The notes under the pieces are model-generated. The model did not search any database and was not told the origin of the DNA. It saw nothing but the letters and a program-made list of their open reading frames with translations. This document shows positions 23,260 through 32,536 of a stretch of 64,000 nt of DNA, one piece after another. The DNA comes from Limnohabitans_A sp048020265 (GTDB lineage Bacteria > Pseudomonadota > Gammaproteobacteria > Burkholderiales > Burkholderiaceae_C). Location of the stretch: NCBI RefSeq assembly GCF_048020265.1, contig NZ_CP171843.1, forward strand, positions 2,666,001-2,730,000. The letters run 5' to 3'. Each line of letters starts with the position of its first letter. Position 1 is the stretch's first letter. The translations under genes were made by a program, and so were the position numbers.

Positions 23260-24636
23260 ATGGCCAAAGACAAATCGATATTCACCTGCACCGAATGCGG
23301 CGGCACCAGCGCCCGCTGGATGGGCAAATGCCCCAGCTGCAACGCCTGGAACACCCTGATCGAAGGCAGCACCGAGCCGGCGGCTGGCAAGAACCGCTTT
23401 GGCTCGGTCCATGCCTCGCTGGCCCCCACCTCGGAGGTGTTGCCACTCGCCCAAATCGAAGCGGCAGATTTTGAACGCCACCCCACCGGCATCGACGAGC
23501 TCGACCGGGTGCTGGGCGGCGGCATGGTCGAAGGCGGCGTGGTGTTGATCGGCGGCGATCCGGGCATCGGCAAATCCACCTTGTTGCTGCAAGCGGTGGA
23601 CGCGCTGCAGCGCAGCGGCATGAACACCCTGTATGTGACGGGCGAAGAAAGCGGCGCGCAGGTGGCCATGCGCTCGCGCCGCCTGGGCTTGCCCGACTCG
23701 CAAGTGCCGGTGCTGCCCGAGATCCAGCTCGAAAAAATCCTGCACACCCTGCAATCGCGCCAGCCGGGCATCGCCATCATCGACTCGATCCAGACGGTGT
23801 ATTCGGACCAACTCACCAGCGCCCCCGGCTCGGTGGCACAGGTGCGCGAATGCGCGGCGCACCTGACGCGTACCGCCAAATCCACCGGCACCACCATCGT
23901 GCTGGTCGGCCATGTGACCAAAGAAGGCGCACTGGCTGGCCCCCGCGTGCTGGAGCACATGGTGGACACGGTGCTTTACTTTGAAGGCGACACCCATTCG
24001 AACTTCCGTTTGATCCGCGCCATCAAGAACCGCTTTGGTGCGGTGAACGAAATCGGCGTGTTCGCGATGACTGAAAAAGGCCTCAAGGGCGTGAGCAATC
24101 CCAGCGCCATCTTTTTGAGCCAACACGCCGAGCCCGTGCCCGGCAGCTGCGTCATGGTCACGCTCGAAGGCACACGCCCGCTACTGGTCGAGATTCAAGC
24201 CCTGGTCGACAGCGGCGGCCCATCACCTCGCCGCTTGAGCGTGGGCCTGGACCGCGACCGCCTGGCCATGTTGCTGGCGGTGTTGCACCGCCATGCGGGT
24301 GTGGCCTGCATGGACCAAGACGTTTTTGTGAATGCCGTGGGTGGCGTGCGCATCAGCGAACCGGCCGCCGACCTGGCCGTGATGCTGGCGATCACCAGCA
24401 GCTTGCGCGGCAAGCCCCTGCCCAAAGGCTTCATCGCCTTTGGCGAAGTGGGTCTGGCGGGCGAAGTGCGTCCCGCTCCGCGCGGACAGGACCGCCTGAA
24501 AGAAGCAGCCAAGCTGGGCTTCACCACCGCTGTCATTCCCAAAGCCAACGCCCCCAAAACCCCCATCCCTGGCATGCGCGTGCATGCTGTGGAAAGGATT
24601 GAGGAGGCGATGGGGGTGGTGCGCGAACTGGATTAA
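23260..24636 (+). CDS. radA: DNA repair ATPase/helicase RadA (Sms)
   Basis: A 458-residue RecA-like protein that promotes branch migration in recombinational repair. All four parts are visible: the N-terminal C4 zinc finger (CTECGG...CPSC), the Walker A loop GGDPGIGKST, the RadA-specific KNRFG motif (IKNRFGAVNEIG), and a C-terminal Lon-like domain. ATG 23260 (MAKDKS) is the standard start. It is convergent with the DUF5666 gene, three bases apart. Confidence 0.96.
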   Translation: MAKDKSIFTCTECGGTSARWMGKCPSCNAWNTLIEGSTEPAAGKNRFGSVHASLAPTSEVLPLAQIEAADFERHPTGIDELDRVLGGGMVEGGVVLIGGDPGIGKSTLLLQAVDALQRSGMNTLYVTGEESGAQVAMRSRRLGLPDSQVPVLPEIQLEKILHTLQSRQPGIAIIDSIQTVYSDQLTSAPGSVAQVRECAAHLTRTAKSTGTTIVLVGHVTKEGALAGPRVLEHMVDTVLYFEGDTHSNFRLIRAIKNRFGAVNEIGVFAMTEKGLKGVSNPSAIFLSQHAEPVPGSCVMVTLEGTRPLLVEIQALVDSGGPSPRRLSVGLDRDRLAMLLAVLHRHAGVACMDQDVFVNAVGGVRISEPAADLAVMLAITSSLRGKPLPKGFIAFGEVGLAGEVRPAPRGQDRLKEAAKLGFTTAVIPKANAPKTPIPGMRVHAVERIEEAMGVVRELD

Positions 24637-24639
24637 ACG

Positions 24640-26193
24640 TCAATCGTCATGGTCGCTGAAGCCGTTCTTGACTTCCAGCTTGATGACCTGAAAGACGTTG
24701 TTGGCGTCAATATAACCTTTGGCTTCGACATAACTGCCGTTGGCAGGGGCACCGTGCTCGAACCTGGTATTGACTGAAGACTGTGCGTTGTACACAACGC
24801 CCAGTCGCGTCAATTTGAAAGCGCCGGCCACCCCTGACCAGTCACTGACCTGGCCATACATTTCAAAAACACGGCCCGCGCTGGCATTGCCACCAGAAGC
24901 CGCCTTGATTTCCACCTTGGTAGCAAGCAGTTTTCCGTCGACATAGCGTCCCTTGACTTCCACGAACGCACCGTTGCTGAGAGTTGCCAAAGACCCGTAA
25001 GGGAAATATGCCGCGCTTGCATCCACGTTCACACCTTGCACCGTGAAGCTGCTGCCGTTCAAATTGCTGAGGGCACCGTAAAACTCGTTGCTGTAGCTTG
25101 TCGTGGCACCGCCGGTACCCGTGAAGCTGCGCTCGCCTTCGACTTCAACACGCATCGCGGCCAACACTGAACCAGACCATGTTCCCTTGATTTCATAGAC
25201 AGTACCCGCCGTCAATGTGGCGCCGCTGACTTCAACGCCGCCCACCGTCCACCGGGTGCCGTCCAAGACCGCGACACCTTCAATCTTGGCGTAGCTGGGA
25301 AGGCTGGGCGAGTCTTGGAAACGGGTCAAATACGATGCGTTGATCAGCTGCAGACGTGAAGCGGTCAGTGTTGTACCGCTCCATTGGCTGATGTCTGCAG
25401 CCAAAGCCCTCACGGCATCGCCCACCACGGGGGTACTGCCTGACGGCTGAAGACTGCAACCGTTGCAATTGACGGTGATGCTGTTGCTGGCATCTGTCTT
25501 GACGGTGTAGTTGTTCCCCGAGATCGCTGTGATGGTGCCCCGTACCGCCACATCCATGGCATGCGCTGAAGCGCTGGTGACCACGACACGCGTTGCCAAA
25601 AAGCGCCCATCGGATTGCGGCGAACCGTAAACAGTGAGCAGTGGGTTCCCGCCAAGTGCCGCCAGCTGCGTCAAGTTGGTGATGGGGGTACCTGTTGCAG
25701 TGCCATCGGCTGTGCCGCCATAGGTTGTGGCGCTGCTGAGTTGGACCGTTTGTATCGGCAATGTCAGCGTGAGTGCGGACGTGTCCACCGCGCTCATCGT
25801 GCCGCGCACACCGCCCACAACGCGGATGCGGGCAGCACGGCCCAGGTTTTGCGCGTCATCCACATCTCCGAACAGTGCCACCGTCATGCCCAAAGCCAAG
25901 GGGCTGTTGAACGCCGAGGTGTTGCTGTCGTAGCTGTTGCTGAAGTCGTCGCCGTCGTAGACCACGGCATCGGTGGTTTCAAAGCGCACGCCATTGACCA
26001 CGATGGAACCCAGCCCAGTGATAGCGCCTTGGTAAGTGGCCGAAACACCACTGAATGTGGCCGCTCCCGCTGGATTCGTGGACCAGTCTACTGAGGTGTT
26101 GTTATCTGGCGTATCGCCGCCGCCTCCACCACCACAGGCCACCAGGAAACTGCTGGTCAGCAAAAGCAGGGGCATCCATTTAAACCGTGACAT
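24640..26193 (-). CDS. DUF5666-repeat lipoprotein
   Basis: A 517-residue surface or periplasmic lipoprotein. The signal peptide ends in the lipobox LVAC, followed by a run of six glycines. The rest is a string of about five or six beta-rich units of 60-80 residues, each with a GxI/GxV strand start and a VEVKG or VKVEIKA-type end, as in DUF5666 proteins. No catalytic motif is visible; ligand or metal binding, or a structural role, is possible. ATG 26193 is supported by GGAG five bases upstream. It is divergent from the small membrane-protein gene at 26304. Confidence 0.8.
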   Translation of the reverse strand: MSRFKWMPLLLLTSSFLVACGGGGGGDTPDNNTSVDWSTNPAGAATFSGVSATYQGAITGLGSIVVNGVRFETTDAVVYDGDDFSNSYDSNTSAFNSPLALGMTVALFGDVDDAQNLGRAARIRVVGGVRGTMSAVDTSALTLTLPIQTVQLSSATTYGGTADGTATGTPITNLTQLAALGGNPLLTVYGSPQSDGRFLATRVVVTSASAHAMDVAVRGTITAISGNNYTVKTDASNSITVNCNGCSLQPSGSTPVVGDAVRALAADISQWSGTTLTASRLQLINASYLTRFQDSPSLPSYAKIEGVAVLDGTRWTVGGVEVSGATLTAGTVYEIKGTWSGSVLAAMRVEVEGERSFTGTGGATTSYSNEFYGALSNLNGSSFTVQGVNVDASAAYFPYGSLATLSNGAFVEVKGRYVDGKLLATKVEIKAASGGNASAGRVFEMYGQVSDWSGVAGAFKLTRLGVVYNAQSSVNTRFEHGAPANGSYVEAKGYIDANNVFQVIKLEVKNGFSDHDD

Positions 26194-26303
26194 CAAAACT
26201 CCATCAAAGACGAAAAAGCAAAGTTTGAGCCCCTCCTCTGAAGCTCGGCTTAAGCGAAAATGCCGTGAATAAACACGCACCGTACAAGGCACAATCCACC
26301 CCC

Positions 26304-26744
26304 ATGAATTTCACCAAAATACTGACACCGCTGGCCATCATTGTGTTCACCGTGGGGGCTTGGCAGGCCTTTCAATGGGCGGGCATTGCCTTGGCCGCGG
26401 GAGGCGTGGTCATGTGGGTCCTGCTGCACTTCACACGCATGGTCACCATCCTGAAAAAAGCCGCCAACCGGCCCATCGGCCATGTGGCCAGCGCCGTGAT
26501 GCTCAACGCCAAACTGAAAAAAGGCGTCACCTTGATGCACGTGATCGCCATGACACGCTCGCTGGGTGCGCTGCAGACCGTAAAAGACGCTCAGCCCGAG
26601 GTTTACCGCTGGACCGATGCTGGCCAGTCGCGTGTGGACTGCACCTTTGTCGGTGGCAAATTGACCGAATGGTCACTGGAGCGCCCCGCTTCTGAAGGCA
26701 GCGAAGCCACCACACCAGACAGCGCAACCCCTGCCCTCGACTGA
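26304..26744 (+). CDS. Small inner-membrane protein of unknown function
   Basis: A 146-residue protein with two predicted transmembrane helices near residues 5-22 and 24-42, then a basic cytoplasmic stretch (RMVTILKKAANRPIGH) and a soluble C-terminal domain ending in an acidic tail. Similar proteins are sometimes labelled glycerate kinase in error; I see no kinase motif. A GTG at 26265 in the same frame would add 13 residues; ATG 26304 is preferred because the helix then begins close to the N-terminus. Upstream of ilvE but not obviously coupled. Confidence 0.65.
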   Translation: MNFTKILTPLAIIVFTVGAWQAFQWAGIALAAGGVVMWVLLHFTRMVTILKKAANRPIGHVASAVMLNAKLKKGVTLMHVIAMTRSLGALQTVKDAQPEVYRWTDAGQSRVDCTFVGGKLTEWSLERPASEGSEATTPDSATPALD

Positions 26745-26836
26745 GCCCGGGTGGCGCCAGCGCTACCCCCCCGAACGCGAGACCTTAAAATCTCCTTTTT
26801 GTATTGTTGACTGCCCCTTCTTTAAAGGACACTTTC

Positions 26837-27775
26837 ATGAGCGTTGTCATTCCTTCGATGTCAGACCGTGACGGCAAAATCTGGATGGACGGCCAGATGG
26901 TCGATTGGCGCGATGCCAAGATCCATGTGCTGAGCCACACCCTGCACTACGGCTGCGGCGCTTTTGAAGGCGTTCGCGCTTACAAAACCGAGCAAGGCAC
27001 CGCCATCTTCCGGCTGCAAGAGCATACCGACCGCCTGTTCAACAGCGCCAAGATCCTGCGCATGGCGATCCCCTTCACCAAAGAGCAGGTCAACGAAGCC
27101 CAGCGCGCCGTGGTGCGTGAAAACAAGCTCGAAAGCGGCTACATCCGCCCCTTGACCTGGATCGGCGACAAAAAGCTGGGCGTCAGCCCCAAGGGCAACA
27201 CCATCCACCTGATGGTGGCCGCCTGGACCTGGGGCGCTTACCTGGGCGAAGAGGGCATGAAGCGCGGCATCCGCGTCAAGACCAGCAGCTACACCCGCCA
27301 CCATGTCAACATCACCATGACGCAAGCCAAGGCGGTGAGCAACTACACCAACTCCATCCTGGCCAACATGGAAGTGACCGACGAAGGTTACGACGAAGCC
27401 CTGTTGCTCGACACCTCGGGCTTTGTGTCCGAAGGCGCGGGCGAGAACATCTTTGTGGTCAAAGATGGCGTGATCTACACCCCCGATTTGTCGGCTGGCG
27501 CCCTGAATGGCATCACCCGCAACACCGTGTTCCACATCGCCAAGGACCTGGGCCTGGAGATCGTGCAAAAGCGCATCACCCGCGACGAGATCTACATCGC
27601 CGATGAAGCCTTCTTCACCGGCACCGCCGCCGAAGTCACGCCCATCCGCGAACTCGACCGCATCCAGCTGGGCGCGGGCAGCCGTGGCCCGGTGACCGAG
27701 AAAATCCAGACCGCGTTCTTTGACATCGTAAACGGCCGCAACCCCAAGTACGCCCACTGGCTGACCCGGGTTTGA
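26837..27775 (+). CDS. ilvE: Branched-chain amino acid aminotransferase
   Basis: A 312-residue class IV PLP aminotransferase interconverting leucine, isoleucine and valine with their 2-oxoacids. KIHVLSHTLHYGCGAFEGVRAY, the PLP lysine in TMTQAKAVSNYTNS, and EGAGENIFVV are signature segments of IlvE. ATG 26837 has AAAGGA eight bases upstream. It is followed 11 bases later by a small zinc-finger gene preceded by GAGGAG, so the two are probably one transcript. Confidence 0.95.
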   Translation: MSVVIPSMSDRDGKIWMDGQMVDWRDAKIHVLSHTLHYGCGAFEGVRAYKTEQGTAIFRLQEHTDRLFNSAKILRMAIPFTKEQVNEAQRAVVRENKLESGYIRPLTWIGDKKLGVSPKGNTIHLMVAAWTWGAYLGEEGMKRGIRVKTSSYTRHHVNITMTQAKAVSNYTNSILANMEVTDEGYDEALLLDTSGFVSEGAGENIFVVKDGVIYTPDLSAGALNGITRNTVFHIAKDLGLEIVQKRITRDEIYIADEAFFTGTAAEVTPIRELDRIQLGAGSRGPVTEKIQTAFFDIVNGRNPKYAHWLTRV

Positions 27776-27786
27776 GGAGTTCAAGC

Positions 27787-27993
27787 ATGAGTACCCAAGC
27801 CGTTGAACTGCTGGCCGCCGACCTGAACCCTCAGGGCGGTGTGTTTTGCCCCAGCCCCAAAGCCGACATGAAACTCTGGAACAGCCACCCCAAGGTCTAT
27901 CTGGACGTGGCCAAAACCGGTGAAGCCAAGTGTCCTTATTGCGGCACCGTTTACAAACTCAAAGCGGGCGAGGTAGTGGGCCACCACCACTGA
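27787..27993 (+). CDS. CHCC-type zinc-finger protein (NDUFS6-like)
   Basis: A 68-residue protein with Cys21, His34, Cys49 and Cys52 in the arrangement of the zf-CHCC family, related to the mitochondrial complex I subunit NDUFS6; a terminal His3 is also present. It is often found beside ilvE in betaproteobacteria. It is preceded by GAGGAG at good spacing. The function in bacteria is not established; Zn or Fe-S handling is inferred. Confidence 0.88.
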   Translation: MSTQAVELLAADLNPQGGVFCPSPKADMKLWNSHPKVYLDVAKTGEAKCPYCGTVYKLKAGEVVGHHH

Positions 27994-28032
27994 GCACCCG
28001 GTGCCGCCATCTGCGAGATGGCCGGACAAATC

Positions 28033-28061
28033 ACGGCGAACACTCAGGTGTTCGCCGTTTT
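28033..28061. terminator. Bidirectional intrinsic terminator
   Basis: ACGGCGAACAC (28033-28043), loop TCAG and GTGTTCGCCGT (28048-28058) followed by T residues. It separates the zinc-finger gene (+) from the sensor kinase (-). The kinase TGA stop lies in the hairpin loop, so the end of the kinase gene doubles as half of the stem. Confidence 0.85.
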
Positions 28062-29396
28062 GCTTTGGGGCAAGCTCACCTCGAAGCAAGCACCACCACC
28101 GGGCCGGTCTGTGCACTGCACCCGACCGCCATGGCGCTCGGCTATCGATTTGACCAGCGACAGCCCCAAGCCAACGCCGCCGACGCGTTCACTGGCGCCG
28201 GGTAGGCGGAAAAAAGGCTCGAATATCCGCTCACGGTATTCAGGGGGTACGCCCGGGCCATGGTCACAAACGGTGATGCGAACCGTTGAACCCTGCTGAG
28301 TCAAGGTCAGGGCAATGTCACCGTCCTCTACTGCTTGCTGACCACTCGCCCCGTAACGCCGTGCGTTCTCCAGCAGGTTGCGCACCAGACGCCGCAGCAG
28401 CTTGGCCACCCCCGGCACCTCCAGCTGCGGCTGACCTGGCGGCACTTCCAGCGTCGCCCCCACCCGTGCGCACTCTTCGGCACACAGCCCCACCAGATCC
28501 ACGGCCTCCACGGTGCCAATACCGGCTTCCTGGGCATCCAGGCGACTGGCCAGCAAGATCTCGTCGATCAGCTGGTCCAGCTCGGCCATGTTGCGCAAAA
28601 TTTCGGCCCGGCTGCGGGCCTGCGCGGATGCATCGGCCGTGGGGCTGCCCATCAACTCCAGCCCCATGCGGATGCGGGCCAGCGGCGAGCGCAACTCGTG
28701 CGAGGCATTGGCCAGCAATGACTTTTGCGAAGCCATGAGGCCTTCGATGCGTTCGGCCGCCGCATTGAAGCGCTCGGACAGGTCGGCCACCTCGTCGTCG
28801 CCCTGCACCGGCACGCGCACCGACAAATCGCCTTCACCCCAACGCTGTACACCACGCTGCAGACCTTCCAGCCGCTGCGTGAGCCTGCGCACCACCGGGT
28901 ACAGCCCCATCGCCACCGCCAGGCCAATCAGGCCCAGCATCCAGAAAAACCCCGAAGGCTTGGCCCACCAGGGCATGTCCTTGCGCAGGTGAGGGGGTAA
29001 ATGGGGTGGGAAATGGGATGAAAAAGGCCCCGCATCTCCGGGTCCAAAACCTGGCATGCCCGGCATGGCGTGGGGGCGGTCCCGCTCCCCATTGCGCTCC
29101 CCATTACGCTCCCCGCTCCGCTGCACTTGCAACTGGAGCTGCTGCCCATCGGGCAAGGTCAGATCAAATGCCAACGGTGCACCCGGCCCGGTCCGCGTGG
29201 TACTGGCCAGCACTTCACCTTGGGCATTGAGCACCACCCACTCTCGCGGAACGGGCGGGGCCGCATGGTGCTCGACCGTAGCGCGCCAGGCCCAGCCCAC
29301 CACCAGCATGAGCAGCGTCACCACCAGCACCACGGCTAGCCAGATGCGCAGGTACAGGTGGCGTGACCAGTGGCGCGAAAAACGGCGAATGGGCAT
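28044..29396 (-). CDS. Two-component sensor histidine kinase
   Basis: A 450-residue inner-membrane kinase: TM1 about 17-36, a periplasmic sensor about 40-145, TM2 about 150-168, HAMP 169-222, phospho-acceptor His233 in LLANASHELRSPLAR, N-box RNLLENARRYG, and ATP-lid motifs DHGPGVP and GVGLGLSLV. The sensor carries three GER[N/D] tetrapeptides and a stretch rich in His, Met, Pro and Gly (residues 109-142), which could bind metal; that is inference. It follows the response regulator by eight bases. CpxA/RstB-like architecture; the signal is unknown. Confidence 0.9.
   Translation of the reverse strand: MPIRRFSRHWSRHLYLRIWLAVVLVVTLLMLVVGWAWRATVEHHAAPPVPREWVVLNAQGEVLASTTRTGPGAPLAFDLTLPDGQQLQLQVQRSGERNGERNGERDRPHAMPGMPGFGPGDAGPFSSHFPPHLPPHLRKDMPWWAKPSGFFWMLGLIGLAVAMGLYPVVRRLTQRLEGLQRGVQRWGEGDLSVRVPVQGDDEVADLSERFNAAAERIEGLMASQKSLLANASHELRSPLARIRMGLELMGSPTADASAQARSRAEILRNMAELDQLIDEILLASRLDAQEAGIGTVEAVDLVGLCAEECARVGATLEVPPGQPQLEVPGVAKLLRRLVRNLLENARRYGASGQQAVEDGDIALTLTQQGSTVRITVCDHGPGVPPEYRERIFEPFFRLPGASERVGGVGLGLSLVKSIAERHGGRVQCTDRPGGGACFEVSLPQSKTANT
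29083..29118. repeat. Three 12-bp tandem units inside the kinase sensor domain
   Basis: Units CGCTCCCCATTG, CGCTCCCCATTA and a diverged CGCTCCCCGCTC encode GERN, GERN and part of the preceding SGER on the minus strand. The first two differ at one base. In-frame copy-number change would add or remove four residues of the periplasmic loop. Confidence 0.75.
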
Positions 29397-29404
29397 GTGG
29401 GCGC

Positions 29405-30106
29405 TCAGTCTTGTTGACGGGCAAACACATAGCCCACACCGCGCACCGTCAGGATGCGTTGCGGCGCTTTGGGGTCCGCCTCGATGGCGGCGCGGATGCG
29501 GCCCATGTGCACATCGATCGAGCGGTCAAAGGCTTCCAGCTCCCTGCCGCGCACGGCCTCCATGATCTGGTCACGCGTGAGCACGCGACCCGCACGTTCG
29601 GCCAAGGCCACCAACAGGTCGTATTGATAAGAAGTCAGATCACACACCTGCCCCTTGACGCTGACGCGTCGGGCATCGCGGTCGATCTCGAGCGAGCCGA
29701 ATTGCATCAGCTGTTGGGCGGTATCAGGGGTAGTGTTTTGGCGGCGCAAAATGGCCTTGATGCGGGCCAGCAACTCGCGCGGCTCAAAGGGCTTGGGCAA
29801 GTAATCGTCAGCGCCCATTTCCAGGCCAATGATGCGATCCATCGGATCGCCTTTGGCCGTGAGCATGAGCACCGGGACCTGGCCCTGGCTCCCAGGCAAG
29901 GCGCGGATGCGTTGACACACCTGCAGGCCGTCCATGTCGGGCAGCATCAGGTCCAAGATCACCAGATCGACGTCCGCACTTTGCAATCGGGCCAGACCAC
30001 TCTGCGCATCGGGCGCGTGGGCCACAGCAAACCCGTTTTGCCCCAGATAGTCCACCACCATGCCCGCCAGACGGGCATCGTCTTCGATCATCAAGAGTTG
30101 TTGCAT
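29405..30106 (-). CDS. OmpR-family response regulator
   Basis: A 233-residue regulator. The receiver domain has the acidic pair in MIEDD, phospho-acceptor Asp in LVILDLMLPDMDG, Thr in LMLTAKG and Lys in YLPKPF. The C-terminal winged helix contains RGRELEAFDRSIDVHMGRIR, a pattern seen in CpxR/RstA relatives. It is the promoter-proximal partner of the kinase gene. An envelope-stress or metal stimulus is plausible given the cognate sensor, not shown. Confidence 0.92.
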   Translation of the reverse strand: MQQLLMIEDDARLAGMVVDYLGQNGFAVAHAPDAQSGLARLQSADVDLVILDLMLPDMDGLQVCQRIRALPGSQGQVPVLMLTAKGDPMDRIIGLEMGADDYLPKPFEPRELLARIKAILRRQNTTPDTAQQLMQFGSLEIDRDARRVSVKGQVCDLTSYQYDLLVALAERAGRVLTRDQIMEAVRGRELEAFDRSIDVHMGRIRAAIEADPKAPQRILTVRGVGYVFARQQD

Positions 30107-30169
30107 GGTCCGATCATCGCCGGAGTTGGAAAAACGGTCGTATCGCTTGCGTAAAGATGGGTAAATTTG

Positions 30170-31534
30170 TCACTCTGGCGCAGACAGTTTGGCAGGGGCC
30201 CGCGCATGCACCCTCGAGGCCAGTGCCACCAGCAGCAGCACAGGCACACCCAACCAGGCCGTGGCCGTGAAAAAGCTCGCATAACCGTGCGCGTCGACAA
30301 AGTCGCCCGAAAACCCCGCAATGAATTTGGGCAGCAACAGCATCATGGAGCTGAGCAGCGCATATTGCGTGGCCGAATAACTGATGTTGGTGAGCGAGGA
30401 CAAATAAGCGATGAAGGCCGCAGACGCAATGCCGCTGGCCAGGTTGTCGGCCGAGATGACCCAAACCAAGGCCTGCACATCGTGCCCCACACCACTGAGC
30501 CAGACAAACAGCATGTTGCTGGCCGCACTGAGCGCGGCGCCCAGCATGAGCACACGCATGACGCCCAAGCGTGCCGACAGCACGCCGCCCACAAAAGCCC
30601 CCACCAAAGTCATGATGACGCCATACACCTTGGTCACGCTGGCCACCTCGGTTTTGGTGAAGCCCATGTCCACATAAAACGGGTTGGCCATGATGCCCAT
30701 GACGACATCGCTGATGCGGTAGACCGCGATCAGCGCCAGCAACAGCACTGCCTGCCAGCGGTAACGCACCCAGAAATCGGCAAAAGGCTCGACCACCGCA
30801 CCCTTGAGCCACTCGGCCACATTGCGCGCGGGCGCCAAGGGTGCGGGCACCGGCTCGGGCGAGGCCAGCACCACCCACATGCCGGGCAGCATGCTCAGCG
30901 CCATCACCAAATAAGCCGCTTGCCAAGCCGATTGCGAGTAGCCCGTGGTTTGCTCGCCTTGGGCCCAGGCGGCCACCCACAACACGCCCGCCCCGGCCCA
31001 AATCATGGCCAGGCGGTAGCCCGTTTGGTAACTGGCCGCCAAGGCGGCTTGGGCGTTCACCTCGGCCGACTCGATGCGATAGGCGTCCAACGCAATGTCT
31101 TGTGTGGCTGAGGCCACAGCGACCGCCAGAGCGCAGGCCACCAAAGGGCCGAGCAGTTGCGAGGGGTCACTCAAAGCCATGCCCACCAAGCCGAGCGCGA
31201 TGACCAGCTGCGACAGCAGCAACCAACTGCGCCTGCGCCCGAGCTGGCGTGTGAGCCAAGGTATGGGCATGCGGTCCACCAGGGGGGCCCACATCCATTT
31301 CACGCCATAGGCCAGGCCTACCCAGCTGAGGTAACCGATGGTGCTGCGGTCAATGCCCGCCTCACGCAACCGAAAGCTGAGCGTGCCCAGCACCAACAGC
31401 AACGGCAAACCCGCCGCAAAACCCAGCGCCAGCATGCGCTGGCTGGCGGGCTGCAAATACAGGCGCAGCGCCTCGCGCCAGGTGCGCACGGTGCTCGGCG
31501 GGGCGTTTTCGGAGGGGGTTGCGGTTTCGGCCAT
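30170..31534 (-). CDS. ampG: AmpG-like muropeptide MFS permease
   Basis: A 454-residue, about 12-helix MFS protein matching AmpG, which imports anhydro-muropeptides for cell-wall recycling. Family segments are LGFAAGLPLLLVLGTLSF, a conserved SWVGLAYGVKWMWAPLVDR, and SATQDIALDAYRIE. The gene ends 64 bases before the response-regulator start on the same strand, so the two could be cotranscribed. Confidence 0.9.
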   Translation of the reverse strand: MAETATPSENAPPSTVRTWREALRLYLQPASQRMLALGFAAGLPLLLVLGTLSFRLREAGIDRSTIGYLSWVGLAYGVKWMWAPLVDRMPIPWLTRQLGRRRSWLLLSQLVIALGLVGMALSDPSQLLGPLVACALAVAVASATQDIALDAYRIESAEVNAQAALAASYQTGYRLAMIWAGAGVLWVAAWAQGEQTTGYSQSAWQAAYLVMALSMLPGMWVVLASPEPVPAPLAPARNVAEWLKGAVVEPFADFWVRYRWQAVLLLALIAVYRISDVVMGIMANPFYVDMGFTKTEVASVTKVYGVIMTLVGAFVGGVLSARLGVMRVLMLGAALSAASNMLFVWLSGVGHDVQALVWVISADNLASGIASAAFIAYLSSLTNISYSATQYALLSSMMLLLPKFIAGFSGDFVDAHGYASFFTATAWLGVPVLLLVALASRVHARAPAKLSAPE

Positions 31535-31607
31535 GCGCCCATTATCGGGCGCCCCGACGGAGCCCTGCGCAGCTTGAAGTTGGCCAAGTCGCTATCATTT
31601 ACACACC

Positions 31608-32480
31608 ATGTGTTTGCTCTGTGACCTCAAAACCCCTGCTGTCGATGCCGCGCCCAGCGCATCGACCTCCGCCGCGCCACGCTGGCAAGCCCGGCGCGCC
31701 TTCTTGTTGGCGGCAGGCGCCTCGGCCGCCGGATCGGCCATGGCGCAAGTGGACGTGGGTTCGTCCTCGGGTTTGCGCAAACTGGTGCCAGCCGAAACGC
31801 TGGAAACCTCAGCCCGGCAGCAATACGCACAGGTCCTGGCCGATGCCCGTGCCAAAGGCGCCCTGGCCCCCGAGGGCCATCCACAGCTGCAACGCCTGCT
31901 CACCATCGCGCAAAAACTCATCCCACACACGGCGTCATGGAATCCGCGTTCGCGTGACTGGAAATGGCAAGTGAACCTGATTGGCAGTAAGCAAATCAAC
32001 GCCTGGTGCATGCCCGGCGGCAAGATTGCTTTCTACACCGGCATCCTGGACCAGCTGAAACTCAACGACGACGAAGTGGCCATGATCATGGGGCATGAAA
32101 TGGCACACGCCTTGCGCGAACACGCCCGCGAACGTCTGGCCAAAAGCCAGGCCACCAGCATCGGCCTGTCCATTGCTTCTCAACTGTTGGGGTTGGGCTC
32201 TTTGGGCGATGTGGCGGCCAACCTGGGCACGCAATTGCTCACCCTGAAGTACAGCCGCGACGACGAAACCGAATCCGACCTGGTGGGCCTGGAGATCGCC
32301 GCACGCGGCGGCTACCGCCCCGAAGCCAGCGTGAGCCTGTGGCAAAAAATGCAAGCCGCCAACAGCAATGGCAGCCCTTCATTCCTGTCGACGCACCCCA
32401 GCGGTACCAACCGGATACAGGAGCTCGAAGCCAACCTGCCCAAAGTCCAACACCTCTACGAGCAAGCGCGCAGGGGCTGA
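31608..32480 (+). CDS. M48-family Zn metalloprotease
   Basis: A 290-residue periplasmic protease. The Zn site HEMAH lies in MIMGHEMAHALREHA, and the third ligand Glu in DDETESDLVGLEIAARGGY, as in LoiP/BepA-type M48 peptidases of envelope quality control. The N-terminus has a two-Cys MCLLCDL start followed by a twin-arginine-like RRAFLLAAGASAAGSAMAQ signal, so export through Tat is possible. It is divergent from ampG and single on its strand. Confidence 0.88.
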   Translation: MCLLCDLKTPAVDAAPSASTSAAPRWQARRAFLLAAGASAAGSAMAQVDVGSSSGLRKLVPAETLETSARQQYAQVLADARAKGALAPEGHPQLQRLLTIAQKLIPHTASWNPRSRDWKWQVNLIGSKQINAWCMPGGKIAFYTGILDQLKLNDDEVAMIMGHEMAHALREHARERLAKSQATSIGLSIASQLLGLGSLGDVAANLGTQLLTLKYSRDDETESDLVGLEIAARGGYRPEASVSLWQKMQAANSNGSPSFLSTHPSGTNRIQELEANLPKVQHLYEQARRG

Positions 32481-32500
32481 AACAGCCCAAGGGCCCAAGA

Positions 32501-32525
32501 CCCGGTCATGCCTGAATTGACCGGG
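32501..32525. terminator. Hairpin between convergent genes, possible terminator
   Basis: CCCGGTCA (32501-32508), a 9-base loop and TGACCGGG (32518-32525). It lies between the M48 gene and the metallo-hydrolase gene, which are convergent. There is no T tract, so it may only block RNA decay. Confidence 0.45.
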
Positions 32526-32536
32526 CATCCATCCCC

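Noticed and set aside
29083..29118. Short repeats as a CRISPR or mobile element
   Set aside because: Units are 12 bp, directly abutting and in frame with the kinase; they are a coding minisatellite.
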